A stretch of DNA of 33,747 bases from Sulfurovum sp. GTDB taxonomy: Bacteria; Campylobacterota; Campylobacteria; Campylobacterales; Sulfurovaceae. Below the pieces are notes generated by a model. That model saw only the letters and a list, made by a program, of their open reading frames with translations, searched no databases and had not been told where the DNA came from. The stretch spans positions 1-33,747 of the forward strand of contig WFYB01000052.1 in assembly GCA_015490315.1 (NCBI GenBank). Reading direction: 5' to 3'. Position numbers and translations under genes: made by a program. Positions within the stretch are counted from its first letter, which is position 1; every line of letters begins with the position of its first letter. Positions 1 through 8,213 of this stretch are shown in pieces.

Positions 1-1021
1 CAATGACAGCCAGTGCCCAACCTGAACCTTGATTGTACATTTCTGTAGCTTTAAGATCTGCGACCCAATAGCGTCCACTCTGTTGAACATACTGTGTTAC
101 ATTAACAGCAGCACCGTAGTCAAAGATACTACCATCTACCATCCAATTAAACTTTTCATCTGCAGTTAGTGTAACATAGCCGCCTGTTGTAGGTGTTTTG
201 AATCTTATCGTAGCAGCTGATGCTCTTACAGTTTGGTTATCTGTATCTAATCTACCTATCCAATAAAGCCATGCTTCTATGACTTGGTCATTAGCATTAA
301 GTGTTAAATCTGCAGAGGTAGAATTGAGATAGCCGTTAGCAATGGCTTCCGGATCAAGATTGGCATATTCCTGATAGTAGCTATTGTTTGAAGCAGTGAA
401 ACCTGGATCTACACAACTTGAGGTACCGTTTTTCCAACATAATGACTGGTTACCAATCACTAATAAGTCACCATAAATATTGGTATTTTCAGCTCCAGCA
501 ACATTGACCTTTGTAAAGGGTCGAGGGTTGTTTGAGGTTAAAGATTTGGTTGTTGAAATTGAAAAATAGTCAATTCCAACCCATTCATCACTTGCAGTAG
601 AGTCGGGTACTACATCTAGTGTTACAAGACCATTATCATCTGTTGTAATTTCAAAGGATTCGATATAGTAATTACCAGCTCCTTGATATTGTTTGATGAG
701 TGAACCATTCATAAAAACGTTAAGGTAATCAACATAGCTTCCGGAAGTTTCCCATGTAGAAGGTACATAATAACGAAACGTAACATATAAGGTTTGATTG
801 GCATATGAAGTACCAAGATTATATGTCTTGGTTGCAATCTGGTCTCTATTGATATACATATACCCATTATTGTTCCATGTATAGGCATCACCTCCCCAAC
901 CGTCTAGACTGCCATTATTAAAGTCATCATAAGCTAATTGAGCACCAAAATTGATAGATGGGACTAGTATGAATAAGATTAAATATAAAAGTTGTTTGGG
1001 GTATCGAGTTAGATATGTCAC
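1..1021 (-). CDS. Secreted adhesin-like protein, N-terminal part (3' end outside window)
   Basis: An open frame of 340 codons runs from a GTG at 1021 to the left edge with no stop, so the gene is longer than what is seen. A ribosome site (AGAAGG) lies about seven bases ahead of the GTG. The first ~28 residues form a signal peptide (short basic stretch, then LLYLILFILV, ending near NFGAQ). Residues ~30-175 are rich in Asn, Tyr, Ser, Thr and Gly and read like a beta-sandwich, lectin-type region. After that comes a segment with EAWLYWIGRLD and a downstream GWALAVI, a pattern I associate with large surface proteins whose first domain precedes DUF11-type repeats. Inference: an exported attachment or matrix protein. 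It is clearly richer in A+T than the lon or guaA regions, which may mean transfer. A c-di-GMP riboswitch lies directly upstream. The exact family is not identified. Confidence 0.7.
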   Translation of the reverse strand, partial: MTYLTRYPKQLLYLILFILVPSINFGAQLAYDDFNNGSLDGWGGDAYTWNNNGYMYINRDQIATKTYNLGTSYANQTLYVTFRYYVPSTWETSGSYVDYLNVFMNGSLIKQYQGAGNYYIESFEITTDDNGLVTLDVVPDSTASDEWVGIDYFSISTTKSLTSNNPRPFTKVNVAGAENTNIYGDLLVIGNQSLCWKNGTSSCVDPGFTASNNSYYQEYANLDPEAIANGYLNSTSADLTLNANDQVIEAWLYWIGRLDTDNQTVRASAATIRFKTPTTGGYVTLTADEKFNWMVDGSIFDYGAAVNVTQYVQQSGRYWVADLKATEMYNQGSGWALAVI

Positions 1022-1099
1022 AATAGCACCTTCTTTGCTCAATTGAGCGCAAAATTTTTGTATGTATATTGAAAAGTGTTATCATTTAAAGAATATGCT

Positions 1100-1176
1100 T
1101 ATGGTCGGCAACCCGGCTGTCTCTACAGACCCGTGGCTTTCTGTCCTTCCTTCAAGAAGTTTAGCTTTTCTCCATA
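1100..1176 (-). ncRNA. Class I cyclic-di-GMP riboswitch (GEMM-I) ahead of the adhesin-like gene
   Basis: Read on the minus strand, this stretch carries the GEMM-I core in order: AAAAGCTAAAC, a short P2 hairpin (CTTCT / GGAAG), GGACAGAAAGCC, ACGGGTCT, then AGCCGGGTTGCC. The outer stem P1 can form between TATGG (1172-1176) and CCATA (1100-1104). A G occupies the place I align with G20 of the Vibrio Vc2 aptamer, which favours c-di-GMP over cGAMP; the alignment was done by eye. The aptamer ends about 80 bases before the GTG start at 1021, in a 5' leader position. About 80% of the conserved core is shared with the second copy near 10134-10208. How it switches is not clear, because I see no convincing terminator between aptamer and start. 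Confidence 0.9.
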
Positions 1177-1189
1177 CATTACATCATTT

Positions 1190-1195
1190 AGTATA
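1190..1195 (-). promoter_or_regulatory. Candidate -10 box for the riboswitch/adhesin transcript
   Basis: TATACT on the minus strand in very AT-rich DNA, placing a start site about 1183, just before the aptamer. No good -35 hexamer is seen, which is usual for sigma-70 promoters of Campylobacterota. Confidence 0.4.
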
Positions 1196-1378
1196 ACATA
1201 ATATAGGATAAAAAAACAGATGTAGTCATTCTAATGGACAATCTGCATAAAATACATAGAAGTATTTGGGGATATGACACATTTTGCACCATGGCGAGAT
1301 CTGTATCTCTGTAGGGCATTAATACACTTTTTACACACTCTACGCTATGATAAAGCAATCAAAACGTGAAGGCAGTGT

Positions 1379-2029
1379 ATGGATATGAAAAAGAGTATTT
1401 TGGTGGCGATGGTCATGGCGGTAGTGTTGGGCGGATGCGGTGCGTCGAAGGATGGCGTGGCGGAGTTCAACAAGCCTGCACTCTACTGGTACAAAAAGAT
1501 CGCAGCAAGTATCAGCGACGGCAATATGGACAAAGCAGATGCCTACTATATCTCTCTCAAGAGCGAACATATGCGCTCTCCGCTGATGCTTACGGCGATC
1601 CTGATGCTTGCCCATGCCCACATGAGCAAAGAGGAGTATCTACTGGCAAACTACTATCTCGATGAGTACAACAAGCGTTTTGGAGATCCCAAAAGCAGAG
1701 AGTACATCGACTTCATGAAGCTAAAAGCCTCTTTCCTCGGGATCAAAGATGTCTACAAGGATCAGAAGCTGATCATGGACTCCATCAGGCAGGCACGTAC
1801 CTATCTGATGCGCTATCCCGGCTCCGAGTATACACCGCTGGTCAACACGATCCTGGTCAGACTATTGATGAGTCAGTATCTGCTCAATGAAAATATCGCA
1901 GCGCTATATGACCGTATCGGCAAGCCCGAAGCGGCGAAGATCTACAGAGAGAAAAACAGCAACTCCGTGGTCGAGATGTCCGATATCACCCCTCCGGAAA
2001 AAGGGATCATCGGTAAGATCTTCGATTAA
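1379..2029 (+). CDS. bamD: BamD-like outer-membrane assembly lipoprotein
   Basis: 216 residues. The N-terminus is a lipoprotein signal (MDMKKS, hydrophobic stretch, lipobox LGGC with Cys20). The rest is helical with TPR-like spacing (KADAYYISLKSE; EEYLLANYYLDEYNKRFG; RQARTYLMRYPGSEYTPL), as in the BamD/YfiO family, whose members are ~220-250 residues. BamD is a periplasm-facing lipoprotein of the outer-membrane BAM complex that helps BamA insert beta-barrel proteins. The start ATG at 1379 has GAAGG six bases upstream; a second ATG two codons on is possible. lon follows after a 118-base gap, an order I recall from Campylobacter. The 1177-1378 stretch upstream holds the divergent adhesin promoter and only weak promoter-like sites for this gene. 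Confidence 0.8.
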   Translation: MDMKKSILVAMVMAVVLGGCGASKDGVAEFNKPALYWYKKIAASISDGNMDKADAYYISLKSEHMRSPLMLTAILMLAHAHMSKEEYLLANYYLDEYNKRFGDPKSREYIDFMKLKASFLGIKDVYKDQKLIMDSIRQARTYLMRYPGSEYTPLVNTILVRLLMSQYLLNENIAALYDRIGKPEAAKIYREKNSNSVVEMSDITPPEKGIIGKIFD

Positions 2030-2147
2030 CCTAAATGTGCTATAAAGTATCTTATAGTAATAACATACTTTGTAGCAGCTATTTCAAATATCTTTATCTG
2101 TTATCCGCTACATATTCATACAACTATTTTAAATAAAAGGAGTCAGA

Positions 2148-4568
2148 ATGCAACTCAGTGACTACGATGCATTTCCTACAACATTACCGATCGTGGTAGA
2201 AGATGAACTCTTCTTGTACCCCTTTATGATCAGCCCTATTTTTTTAAGCAATGAAAAAGATATCGCTGCTGTGAATGAGGCGATGGAGAACAATTCGCTG
2301 CTCTTTGTTACCTCTTCTATCCCCGGCAAAGAGGGGAGCCGTGACTTTGATGCGATGTATAGAGTGGGTGTGATCGGGACGATCATGCGCAAGGTACAGA
2401 TCCCTGACGGCAGAGTGAAGATACTCTTTCAGGGATTGACGCGAGGAAAGATACTCGAGCCTGTGGAAGGTGAGGTCAGCAAGGCGGTGATCGATGTGGT
2501 CGAGACGCAGCCCTATGATGAGGTGAGGGTCAATGCCCTGATGGAGGTGCTCAAAGACAAGATCAAGACCCTCTCATCACTAAGCAGCTCGCTACCTGGG
2601 GATCTGGTGCGTACGATAGAGGAGAATGACGAACCGCACCGTATCGCCGATCTCATCTCGTCGATGCTCAAGCTCGACAAAGAGGTGGCATACAGCCTCT
2701 ATATCGAGCCGGATATCGAAAAGAGAGTCCTTGGACTGATCGATGTGATCACTTCGGAGATCGAGGCAGCGAAGATCCAGCGTGAGATCCGTTCCAAAGT
2801 CCACAACAAGATAGAACAGACAAACAAAGAGTATTTCCTCAAAGAGCAGCTCAAAGAGATACAGCAGGAGCTGGGGATCGATACACACAGGGAAGAGGAG
2901 ATCGCCGCTTTTAGAGAGAAGATCGAAAAGCTCAAGCCCTATATGAGCGAGGATGCCTACAAAGAGGTCAGCAAACAGCTCGAACGCTTCGCAAGGATGC
3001 ATCCTGACAGTGCAGATGCCAACGTGATCCAGAGCTATCTGGAGTGGGTACTGGAGATCCCCTTTGGTGAATTCACCAAAAACAATCTGAGTATCATCAA
3101 AGTCTCTCAGGAGCTTGACAAAGACCACTATGGTCTCGAGAAGCCCAAAGAGCGCATCATCGAATACTTCTCTGTCAAAGAGCTTGCGGAACTCAGAGGG
3201 GTGAAAGATGCAGAGGCAGAGGGTGCGATCCTCTGTTTCGCGGGACCTCCGGGAGTGGGGAAAACCTCTTTGGCAAATTCCATCGCTACAGCGCTGGGGC
3301 GTCCGCTGGTACGTATAGCACTGGGCGGACTCGAGGATGTCAACGAACTGCGAGGGCATAGACGTACCTATGTCGGAGCGATGCCCGGACGTATCGTACA
3401 GGGCTTGATTGAAGCGAAGAAGATGGATCCTGTCATCGTCCTCGATGAGATCGACAAAGTAGGGCGAAGCATGCGCGGTGATCCTACTGCGGCACTGCTT
3501 GAGATACTTGATCCGGAGCAGAACAAGAAGTACAGAGACTACTATCTCAACTTTGATATCGATCTAAGCAAGGCGATCTTTATCGCAACTGCCAATGATG
3601 TCGGTCGTATCCCTGCACCGCTTAGAGACAGGATGGAGTTCATCGGACTTAACTCCTATACACCCAAAGAGAAGTTTGAGATCGCCAAGCGCTATCTCAT
3701 CCCGCAAGAGCTCAAGAAGCATGCACTCAAAGCCCGGGAGTTTTCCATATCTGACAAGGCGTTGAGGATCCTTATCGACGAATATACCCGTGAAGCGGGT
3801 GTGCGAAATCTGCGAAGAAAGATCGCTGCACTCATGCGTAAAGTAGCCCGTGAGCTTCTTGAGGATGCCAGCAAGCAGAAGGTACGCATCACCAAAAAGA
3901 ATCTCGCCAAATATGCTGACAAGAAGGTCTTTGAGTTTACTACCGTTGATGAGGCAACTCAGGTCGGTGTGGTCAACGGACTAGCTTGGACAGCTGTGGG
4001 TGGTGATGTACTGACGATCGAAGCGATCAAGATCAAGGGCAAAGGCGGACTGCAGCTGACAGGAAGTCTCGGTGACGTGATGAAAGAGTCTGCACGTATC
4101 GCCCATTCGGTCGTTAAGATACTCATCGATGAGGGCAAGCTCAAGATACCGCAGTCAGTTATCCCCAAAAGTGCTAAAGAGCGTGAAGAGGGTATCACAG
4201 TGGATCAGAGTGAGGTGTACAAAAGATACGATCTGCATATCCATGTACCCGAAGGTGCCACGCCAAAAGACGGTCCGAGTGCAGGTATCACGATGGTCAC
4301 AGCAATCGCTTCGATACTGAGTGAACGCAAGGTTGATAACAAAGTGGCGATGACCGGAGAGGTGACACTGATAGGGAAAGTACTGCCTATAGGCGGATTG
4401 AAAGAGAAGCTGATCGCCGCTTATAAGGCTGGCGTGACGAAAGCCTTGATCCCCAAAAAGAACTTTGAACGTGATATGGATGATATCCCAAGTGAGGTGA
4501 CCGAACATATCGAGATCATTCCGGTCGAGGATGTCAATGATGTCTTGAAAGAGGCTTTGGTAAAGTAG
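2148..4568 (+). CDS. lon: ATP-dependent Lon protease
   Basis: 806 residues, the usual size for bacterial LonA. Order: N-terminal substrate-binding LON domain (~5-195), coiled-coil linker (EQLKEIQQELGID, ~230-245), AAA+ ATPase with Walker A GPPGVGKTS from residue 366 and Walker B VIVLDEIDK, and a C-terminal serine protease domain. Catalytic Ser711 lies in KDGPSAGI, and Lys754 in GGLKEK is 43 residues on, the same spacing as the E. coli Ser679/Lys722 dyad. Lon is a cytoplasmic hexamer that degrades misfolded and regulatory proteins. The start ATG has AAGGAG at good spacing. A TATAGT box lies ~95 bases upstream of the start, so lon may have its own promoter in the bamD-lon gap. No HAIR or CIRCE heat-shock operator is seen. 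Confidence 0.98.
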   Translation: MQLSDYDAFPTTLPIVVEDELFLYPFMISPIFLSNEKDIAAVNEAMENNSLLFVTSSIPGKEGSRDFDAMYRVGVIGTIMRKVQIPDGRVKILFQGLTRGKILEPVEGEVSKAVIDVVETQPYDEVRVNALMEVLKDKIKTLSSLSSSLPGDLVRTIEENDEPHRIADLISSMLKLDKEVAYSLYIEPDIEKRVLGLIDVITSEIEAAKIQREIRSKVHNKIEQTNKEYFLKEQLKEIQQELGIDTHREEEIAAFREKIEKLKPYMSEDAYKEVSKQLERFARMHPDSADANVIQSYLEWVLEIPFGEFTKNNLSIIKVSQELDKDHYGLEKPKERIIEYFSVKELAELRGVKDAEAEGAILCFAGPPGVGKTSLANSIATALGRPLVRIALGGLEDVNELRGHRRTYVGAMPGRIVQGLIEAKKMDPVIVLDEIDKVGRSMRGDPTAALLEILDPEQNKKYRDYYLNFDIDLSKAIFIATANDVGRIPAPLRDRMEFIGLNSYTPKEKFEIAKRYLIPQELKKHALKAREFSISDKALRILIDEYTREAGVRNLRRKIAALMRKVARELLEDASKQKVRITKKNLAKYADKKVFEFTTVDEATQVGVVNGLAWTAVGGDVLTIEAIKIKGKGGLQLTGSLGDVMKESARIAHSVVKILIDEGKLKIPQSVIPKSAKEREEGITVDQSEVYKRYDLHIHVPEGATPKDGPSAGITMVTAIASILSERKVDNKVAMTGEVTLIGKVLPIGGLKEKLIAAYKAGVTKALIPKKNFERDMDDIPSEVTEHIEIIPVEDVNDVLKEALVK

Positions 4569-4574
4569 ATGGAT

Positions 4575-4592
4575 GAGGCACTCATGTGCCTC
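4575..4592. terminator. Hairpin between convergent lon and receiver genes
   Basis: A perfect 7-bp stem GAGGCAC-TCAT-GTGCCTC lies seven bases after the lon stop, in a 51-base gap between convergent genes. The T-rich tail is weak on both strands (TATCGTG), so it is a plausible but imperfect bidirectional terminator. Confidence 0.5.
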
Positions 4593-4619
4593 TATCGTGT
4601 AGAGGAGAAGCGGGTCAGT

Positions 4620-4985
4620 CTATGACCACTGTGCGATCTTGCCGAAGAGTACTTCTTCTTTGATCGGCTTTCTTAGGAAGTCATTGGCACCGTTGTCAAA
4701 TACCTCCGTTTTACGTGTATCATCCGTAGAGAGTACAATGACAGGGATATGTGAGTTTGCCATATCCGATCTGAATATCTTCAAAAACTCTATCCCATCA
4801 ACGATCGGCATCATAACATCCAGAAGAATGATATTGACATCGGTCTCCTTTTTGAGCTTGTTCAGTGCATCGGAGCCGTTTTCGGCTTCGATGACTTCGG
4901 AAACCTCCGGATGCTTTTTCAGCAGTGTCTGTAACAGTTTTCGATTGATAAAGTCATCATCAACGATCAATACTTTTAGTGCCAT
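4620..4985 (-). CDS. Stand-alone CheY-like response regulator
   Basis: 121 residues, a single receiver domain with no output domain. It has the acidic pocket (VDDD, residues 8-11), phospho-acceptor Asp56 in ILLDVMMP, Ser86/Thr87 in IVLST, and Lys106 in RKPIK, so all phosphorylation residues are present. It starts five bases after the hybrid kinase stop and is the last gene of the PAS-Hpt-kinase-receiver operon. This fits it being the final phosphate acceptor or a phosphate sink of that relay. The ribosome site AGAGGA lies within the 3' end of the kinase gene. Whether it acts on the flagellar motor or on another partner cannot be told from sequence. Confidence 0.93.
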   Translation of the reverse strand: MALKVLIVDDDFINRKLLQTLLKKHPEVSEVIEAENGSDALNKLKKETDVNIILLDVMMPIVDGIEFLKIFRSDMANSHIPVIVLSTDDTRKTEVFDNGANDFLRKPIKEEVLFGKIAQWS

Positions 4986-4990
4986 ATCTC

Positions 4991-7900
4991 TTATCCTCTA
5001 TACTTTTTAATAATATTTTCTATCTCTTCTTTGGATTTGGAGCCTGTGATTATAGCGATATTCTCGACAGAAATGCTGATATTCCCGTTTGCAAGACCTT
5101 CATCGGCGAAGACAATATCGTATGCCCCGCTTGAGAGCATACTGTCGAGCCGGTTCAGCTCCTCTGCCAGGTCATATTCATAGCCCAGATTATCAAGCAC
5201 CTTGGCAAGTACTCTGCGCTCCAGGAGGAATTTTTTGGCGATGAGAATCTTTTTAGCTTGGCTCTCCTGTGGTGCTTCCTGGCTGCTTTCCACCTCGAGG
5301 GAGATCGTGTCATCTTCGTCGAGTGTAATCGTGTCAGTATCGCTTACAGGCGGCTTTTCTGCCGCCTTTGGTTCCTCTTTGGGAGCCGGGGCAGTTGTTT
5401 TGGCTTCAGCTGTTTGTGTCTGGGCTGTTTTCTCCTCTTTCTTCTCCCCTTTTCTGATCTTGTCACCAAGGAATTTATTGAGTACATAGAGCAGTTCTGC
5501 TGTTTCGATCGGTTTGGTGATATACTCATCCATACCTTCTCCAAGGAAACGCTCCCTGTCCCCTTTGAGGGCATTGGCTGTCAGTGCGACGATAGGGATA
5601 TGTGGTACCTCTTCATCCTCTTCATAGTCAAGGATCTCATGGGTCGCTTCGATCCCGTCCATCACAGGCATCTGAATATCCATAAAGAGCAGGTCATAGT
5701 CATTGGCTTTACGCTTTTCAAAGGCTTCGAGACCGTTGTTCGCAAGATCAACAGTGATACCGTGCTCTTCAAGGATACGCTTGATCAGTTTCTGGTTGAT
5801 GATATTGTCTTCCGTCACAAGGATCTTCGCATCGAACTTCGCAGCATGCAGCGGGATGGACTCCTCTTCAAGTTTCGGTGCCTCTGCAGAGGTAGCCTGA
5901 AGTGTATTTTTCATTTTGGTCAAAGTGACCGGTTTGAAGATGACATTATCAGGATTGACACCAAGCTCTTCGATCTTGCTTCTGCTGGTGACATTGGCAA
6001 TGACGATCAGTTTGGATTTGTCGATATTGGCGACTGCATCGATGATATTCTGCTTCGCTTTGTCGATATCGATCCAGTAGCTTCTGCAGACATCATTGTC
6101 ATTGAGCTCTTTGAGATCACCGACAGATTCGAAATGTTTTACGGATGGACCGAAATACTTGAAGTAGGCTTCAAGATAGTTATCGAGTTTGGTTGGGATC
6201 TCCTGCTCATATTTTCCGATCGTCATGTCGGTATAGGCATTCATATAGCTCGGCTCGGTCGATGCTACCTCTTCGAGAGGCAGGCTGAAATAGAATGTCG
6301 TACCGTGATCCTTGGCACTTTCGAGTTCAAGTTTGCCGCCCATGAGCTCCACAAACTGACTGGAGATTGTCAGACCGAGACCTGTACCTCCATATTTTCT
6401 TGTAACAGAGACATCAGCCTGCGAAAAGGCTTCAAAGATACGCGACTGCTGATCTTTGGTCATACCGATACCGTTATCCTGTACAGAGAAGTATATTTTC
6501 GGATTGAGATCTCCCTCTTCCTGTATTTTTTTGATTTCGAGATTGATCTCGCCGCCGTAGCTGGTAAACTTGATAGCATTGGAAAGGAGGTTGATCAGAA
6601 TCTCTTTGATCTTGGTAGGATCCCCTTTGAGCTTCGGACTGATCGTAGGATCCATATAGAAGTTGAGATCAATATTTTTCTCTGCAGCACCGACCGCATA
6701 GGTCTCGACCGCACTTTCAAATTCTGCTGCAGCGTCGAATACGACATTTTCGATCTCGATCTTGTTACTCTCGATCTTTGAGAGGTCAAGGATATTGTTG
6801 ATAATGCTCAGAAGGTTTTCGGAACTCTTATCGATAATAGAGAGGAACTCCTCCTGTTCCGGTGTCAAGTCGGTACTTCTGAGGATTTCTGTAAATCCGA
6901 CAATACCGTTGAGCGGAGTACGGATCTCATGTGACATATTGGCAAGGAAGAGTGACTTCGCCTCGTTTGCCTGCAGGGCGGTCATCTTATCCTCTTTGGC
7001 AGTCTCGACCAGTGATTCGAGGAATTTGTAGGCCTCTTTGGTACCATCGTGCGTATCCAGGTCGATGTTTTCGATCGCCATGGCATCGGAGGTAAGGTAC
7101 TGTTCAGAACTCTTCATCTCCTGAACCGCTTTGTTCAATACATCTTCAAGCTCTTTGATGTTTCTGGTAATATCTCTGGTCGTGGTATATCCCAAGTAGG
7201 CAAGGATAAAACTCAGAAGCCAGATAGCTGTCGCAATAGCAAGCAGCAGAAGCTGTTTCTGCAAGAAGACATTGGTCTTTTGCCAGAGCGCATTGGAGAC
7301 GATAAGCTCTGCTTTGGAGAGGAGTGCGATCTTCTGTGTCTGCAGAGAGAACCAGTCCATGACATCTTCTGCATAATCCCCGTTATCCACATCAGTCTGA
7401 ATCGCAGAGGAGGTTTCTGCAAGCTCTGTAAGCATCTCTTTTGTCTTGGGACTGTTCAGCAGTGCAGAGAGTTGATTTCTAAGTTCGATATCGGTCACCT
7501 GAGAAAGGTCAAAGGTATTCGCCTTGGTTTTAAATTGATCCCAAAGGGCGATCTCATCGAAGGACATAGAGGATTTTTTGGTCATGAAGTAGGCGACAAA
7601 GCCCCGCTCAAGACCTGTATTTTCTTTGGCGACATAGAGTTGGTCCAATGTACTGATGAGTGAAGCGATCTCTGTATTGATGGCAAAGTTGTTCGTCTGC
7701 AGGAGGTTGTCCAGCATCGGTGTCGCCAACTGTTTGGTATATCTGTCAAAAAAGACTTTTTTGAAGTCTGCACCGGGGGTCTGAGCCTCTTTACGGATCT
7801 TGTTTATCTGGGAGATGTTTCTCAGCATCTGCTGATATTTGTTGGTGTCTATTTCACTGTTTTTTGCCAATAGGTCGACCAGGAACGGTACATAACTTTT

Positions 7901-8200
7901 GTTCTCCATGATCAGCTGTGTACGCAACTGCTGATAGGATTTGTCTGTATTTTTGTACTGTTTTTTCAATGTATCGAGAAACGCTTTCTGGTCACTTCCG
8001 AGATACATCGCAGTGATGCCCCGTTCGGTTCCTGTGTTGTTGAGTGCGTCTGATATCTTGGCGTTATTTTTGAGGATCGTCTGGAGTGTATGTACCTTCT
8101 CAAAGTTCAGGTATGACGTGACAAAGAAATAACTTGAAAGCAATATAAGCAGGGTGATCGGTACCAGTCCGATCAGTTTAAGTCTGTTACGTATAGTCAT
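4991..8200 (-). CDS. Hybrid sensor histidine kinase with NIT-type periplasmic sensor
   Basis: 1069 residues. TM1 is ~9-29 and TM2 ~317-337, enclosing a ~285-residue helical periplasmic region. That region has two ERG motifs (TGTERGITA from 56; NTGLERGFVA from 194), typical of the nitrate/nitrite-sensing NIT domain. A linker coiled coil follows, then HisKA with His424 in SHEIRTPLNG and an HATPase domain (N box NLLSNAIKFT, DNGIGM 575-580, GGTGLGL 604-610). A degenerate receiver-like segment (~650-770, ending FKPVTLTK) comes next. A full receiver has Asp841 (FMDIQMP) and Lys896 (TKPIE). A Glu/Lys/Pro/Ala-rich linker (~915-980) leads to a second degraded receiver-like end. Ribosome site AAGGAA; 13 bases after the Hpt gene. 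Ligand is inferred from family only. Confidence 0.95.
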   Translation of the reverse strand: MTIRNRLKLIGLVPITLLILLSSYFFVTSYLNFEKVHTLQTILKNNAKISDALNNTGTERGITAMYLGSDQKAFLDTLKKQYKNTDKSYQQLRTQLIMENKSYVPFLVDLLAKNSEIDTNKYQQMLRNISQINKIRKEAQTPGADFKKVFFDRYTKQLATPMLDNLLQTNNFAINTEIASLISTLDQLYVAKENTGLERGFVAYFMTKKSSMSFDEIALWDQFKTKANTFDLSQVTDIELRNQLSALLNSPKTKEMLTELAETSSAIQTDVDNGDYAEDVMDWFSLQTQKIALLSKAELIVSNALWQKTNVFLQKQLLLLAIATAIWLLSFILAYLGYTTTRDITRNIKELEDVLNKAVQEMKSSEQYLTSDAMAIENIDLDTHDGTKEAYKFLESLVETAKEDKMTALQANEAKSLFLANMSHEIRTPLNGIVGFTEILRSTDLTPEQEEFLSIIDKSSENLLSIINNILDLSKIESNKIEIENVVFDAAAEFESAVETYAVGAAEKNIDLNFYMDPTISPKLKGDPTKIKEILINLLSNAIKFTSYGGEINLEIKKIQEEGDLNPKIYFSVQDNGIGMTKDQQSRIFEAFSQADVSVTRKYGGTGLGLTISSQFVELMGGKLELESAKDHGTTFYFSLPLEEVASTEPSYMNAYTDMTIGKYEQEIPTKLDNYLEAYFKYFGPSVKHFESVGDLKELNDNDVCRSYWIDIDKAKQNIIDAVANIDKSKLIVIANVTSRSKIEELGVNPDNVIFKPVTLTKMKNTLQATSAEAPKLEEESIPLHAAKFDAKILVTEDNIINQKLIKRILEEHGITVDLANNGLEAFEKRKANDYDLLFMDIQMPVMDGIEATHEILDYEEDEEVPHIPIVALTANALKGDRERFLGEGMDEYITKPIETAELLYVLNKFLGDKIRKGEKKEEKTAQTQTAEAKTTAPAPKEEPKAAEKPPVSDTDTITLDEDDTISLEVESSQEAPQESQAKKILIAKKFLLERRVLAKVLDNLGYEYDLAEELNRLDSMLSSGAYDIVFADEGLANGNISISVENIAIITGSKSKEEIENIIKKYRG

Positions 8201-8213
8201 TGTCTATTTCCTT

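Noticed and set aside
2592..3359. 255-codon open frame antisense to lon
   Set aside because: A shadow of lon codons; no start signal or family match.
5258..6781. 507-codon open frame on the plus strand inside the hybrid kinase gene
   Set aside because: It is antisense to the clear kinase and HATPase domains; the residues are Cys/Phe/Asp/Arg-rich, with no recognisable domain or ribosome site.
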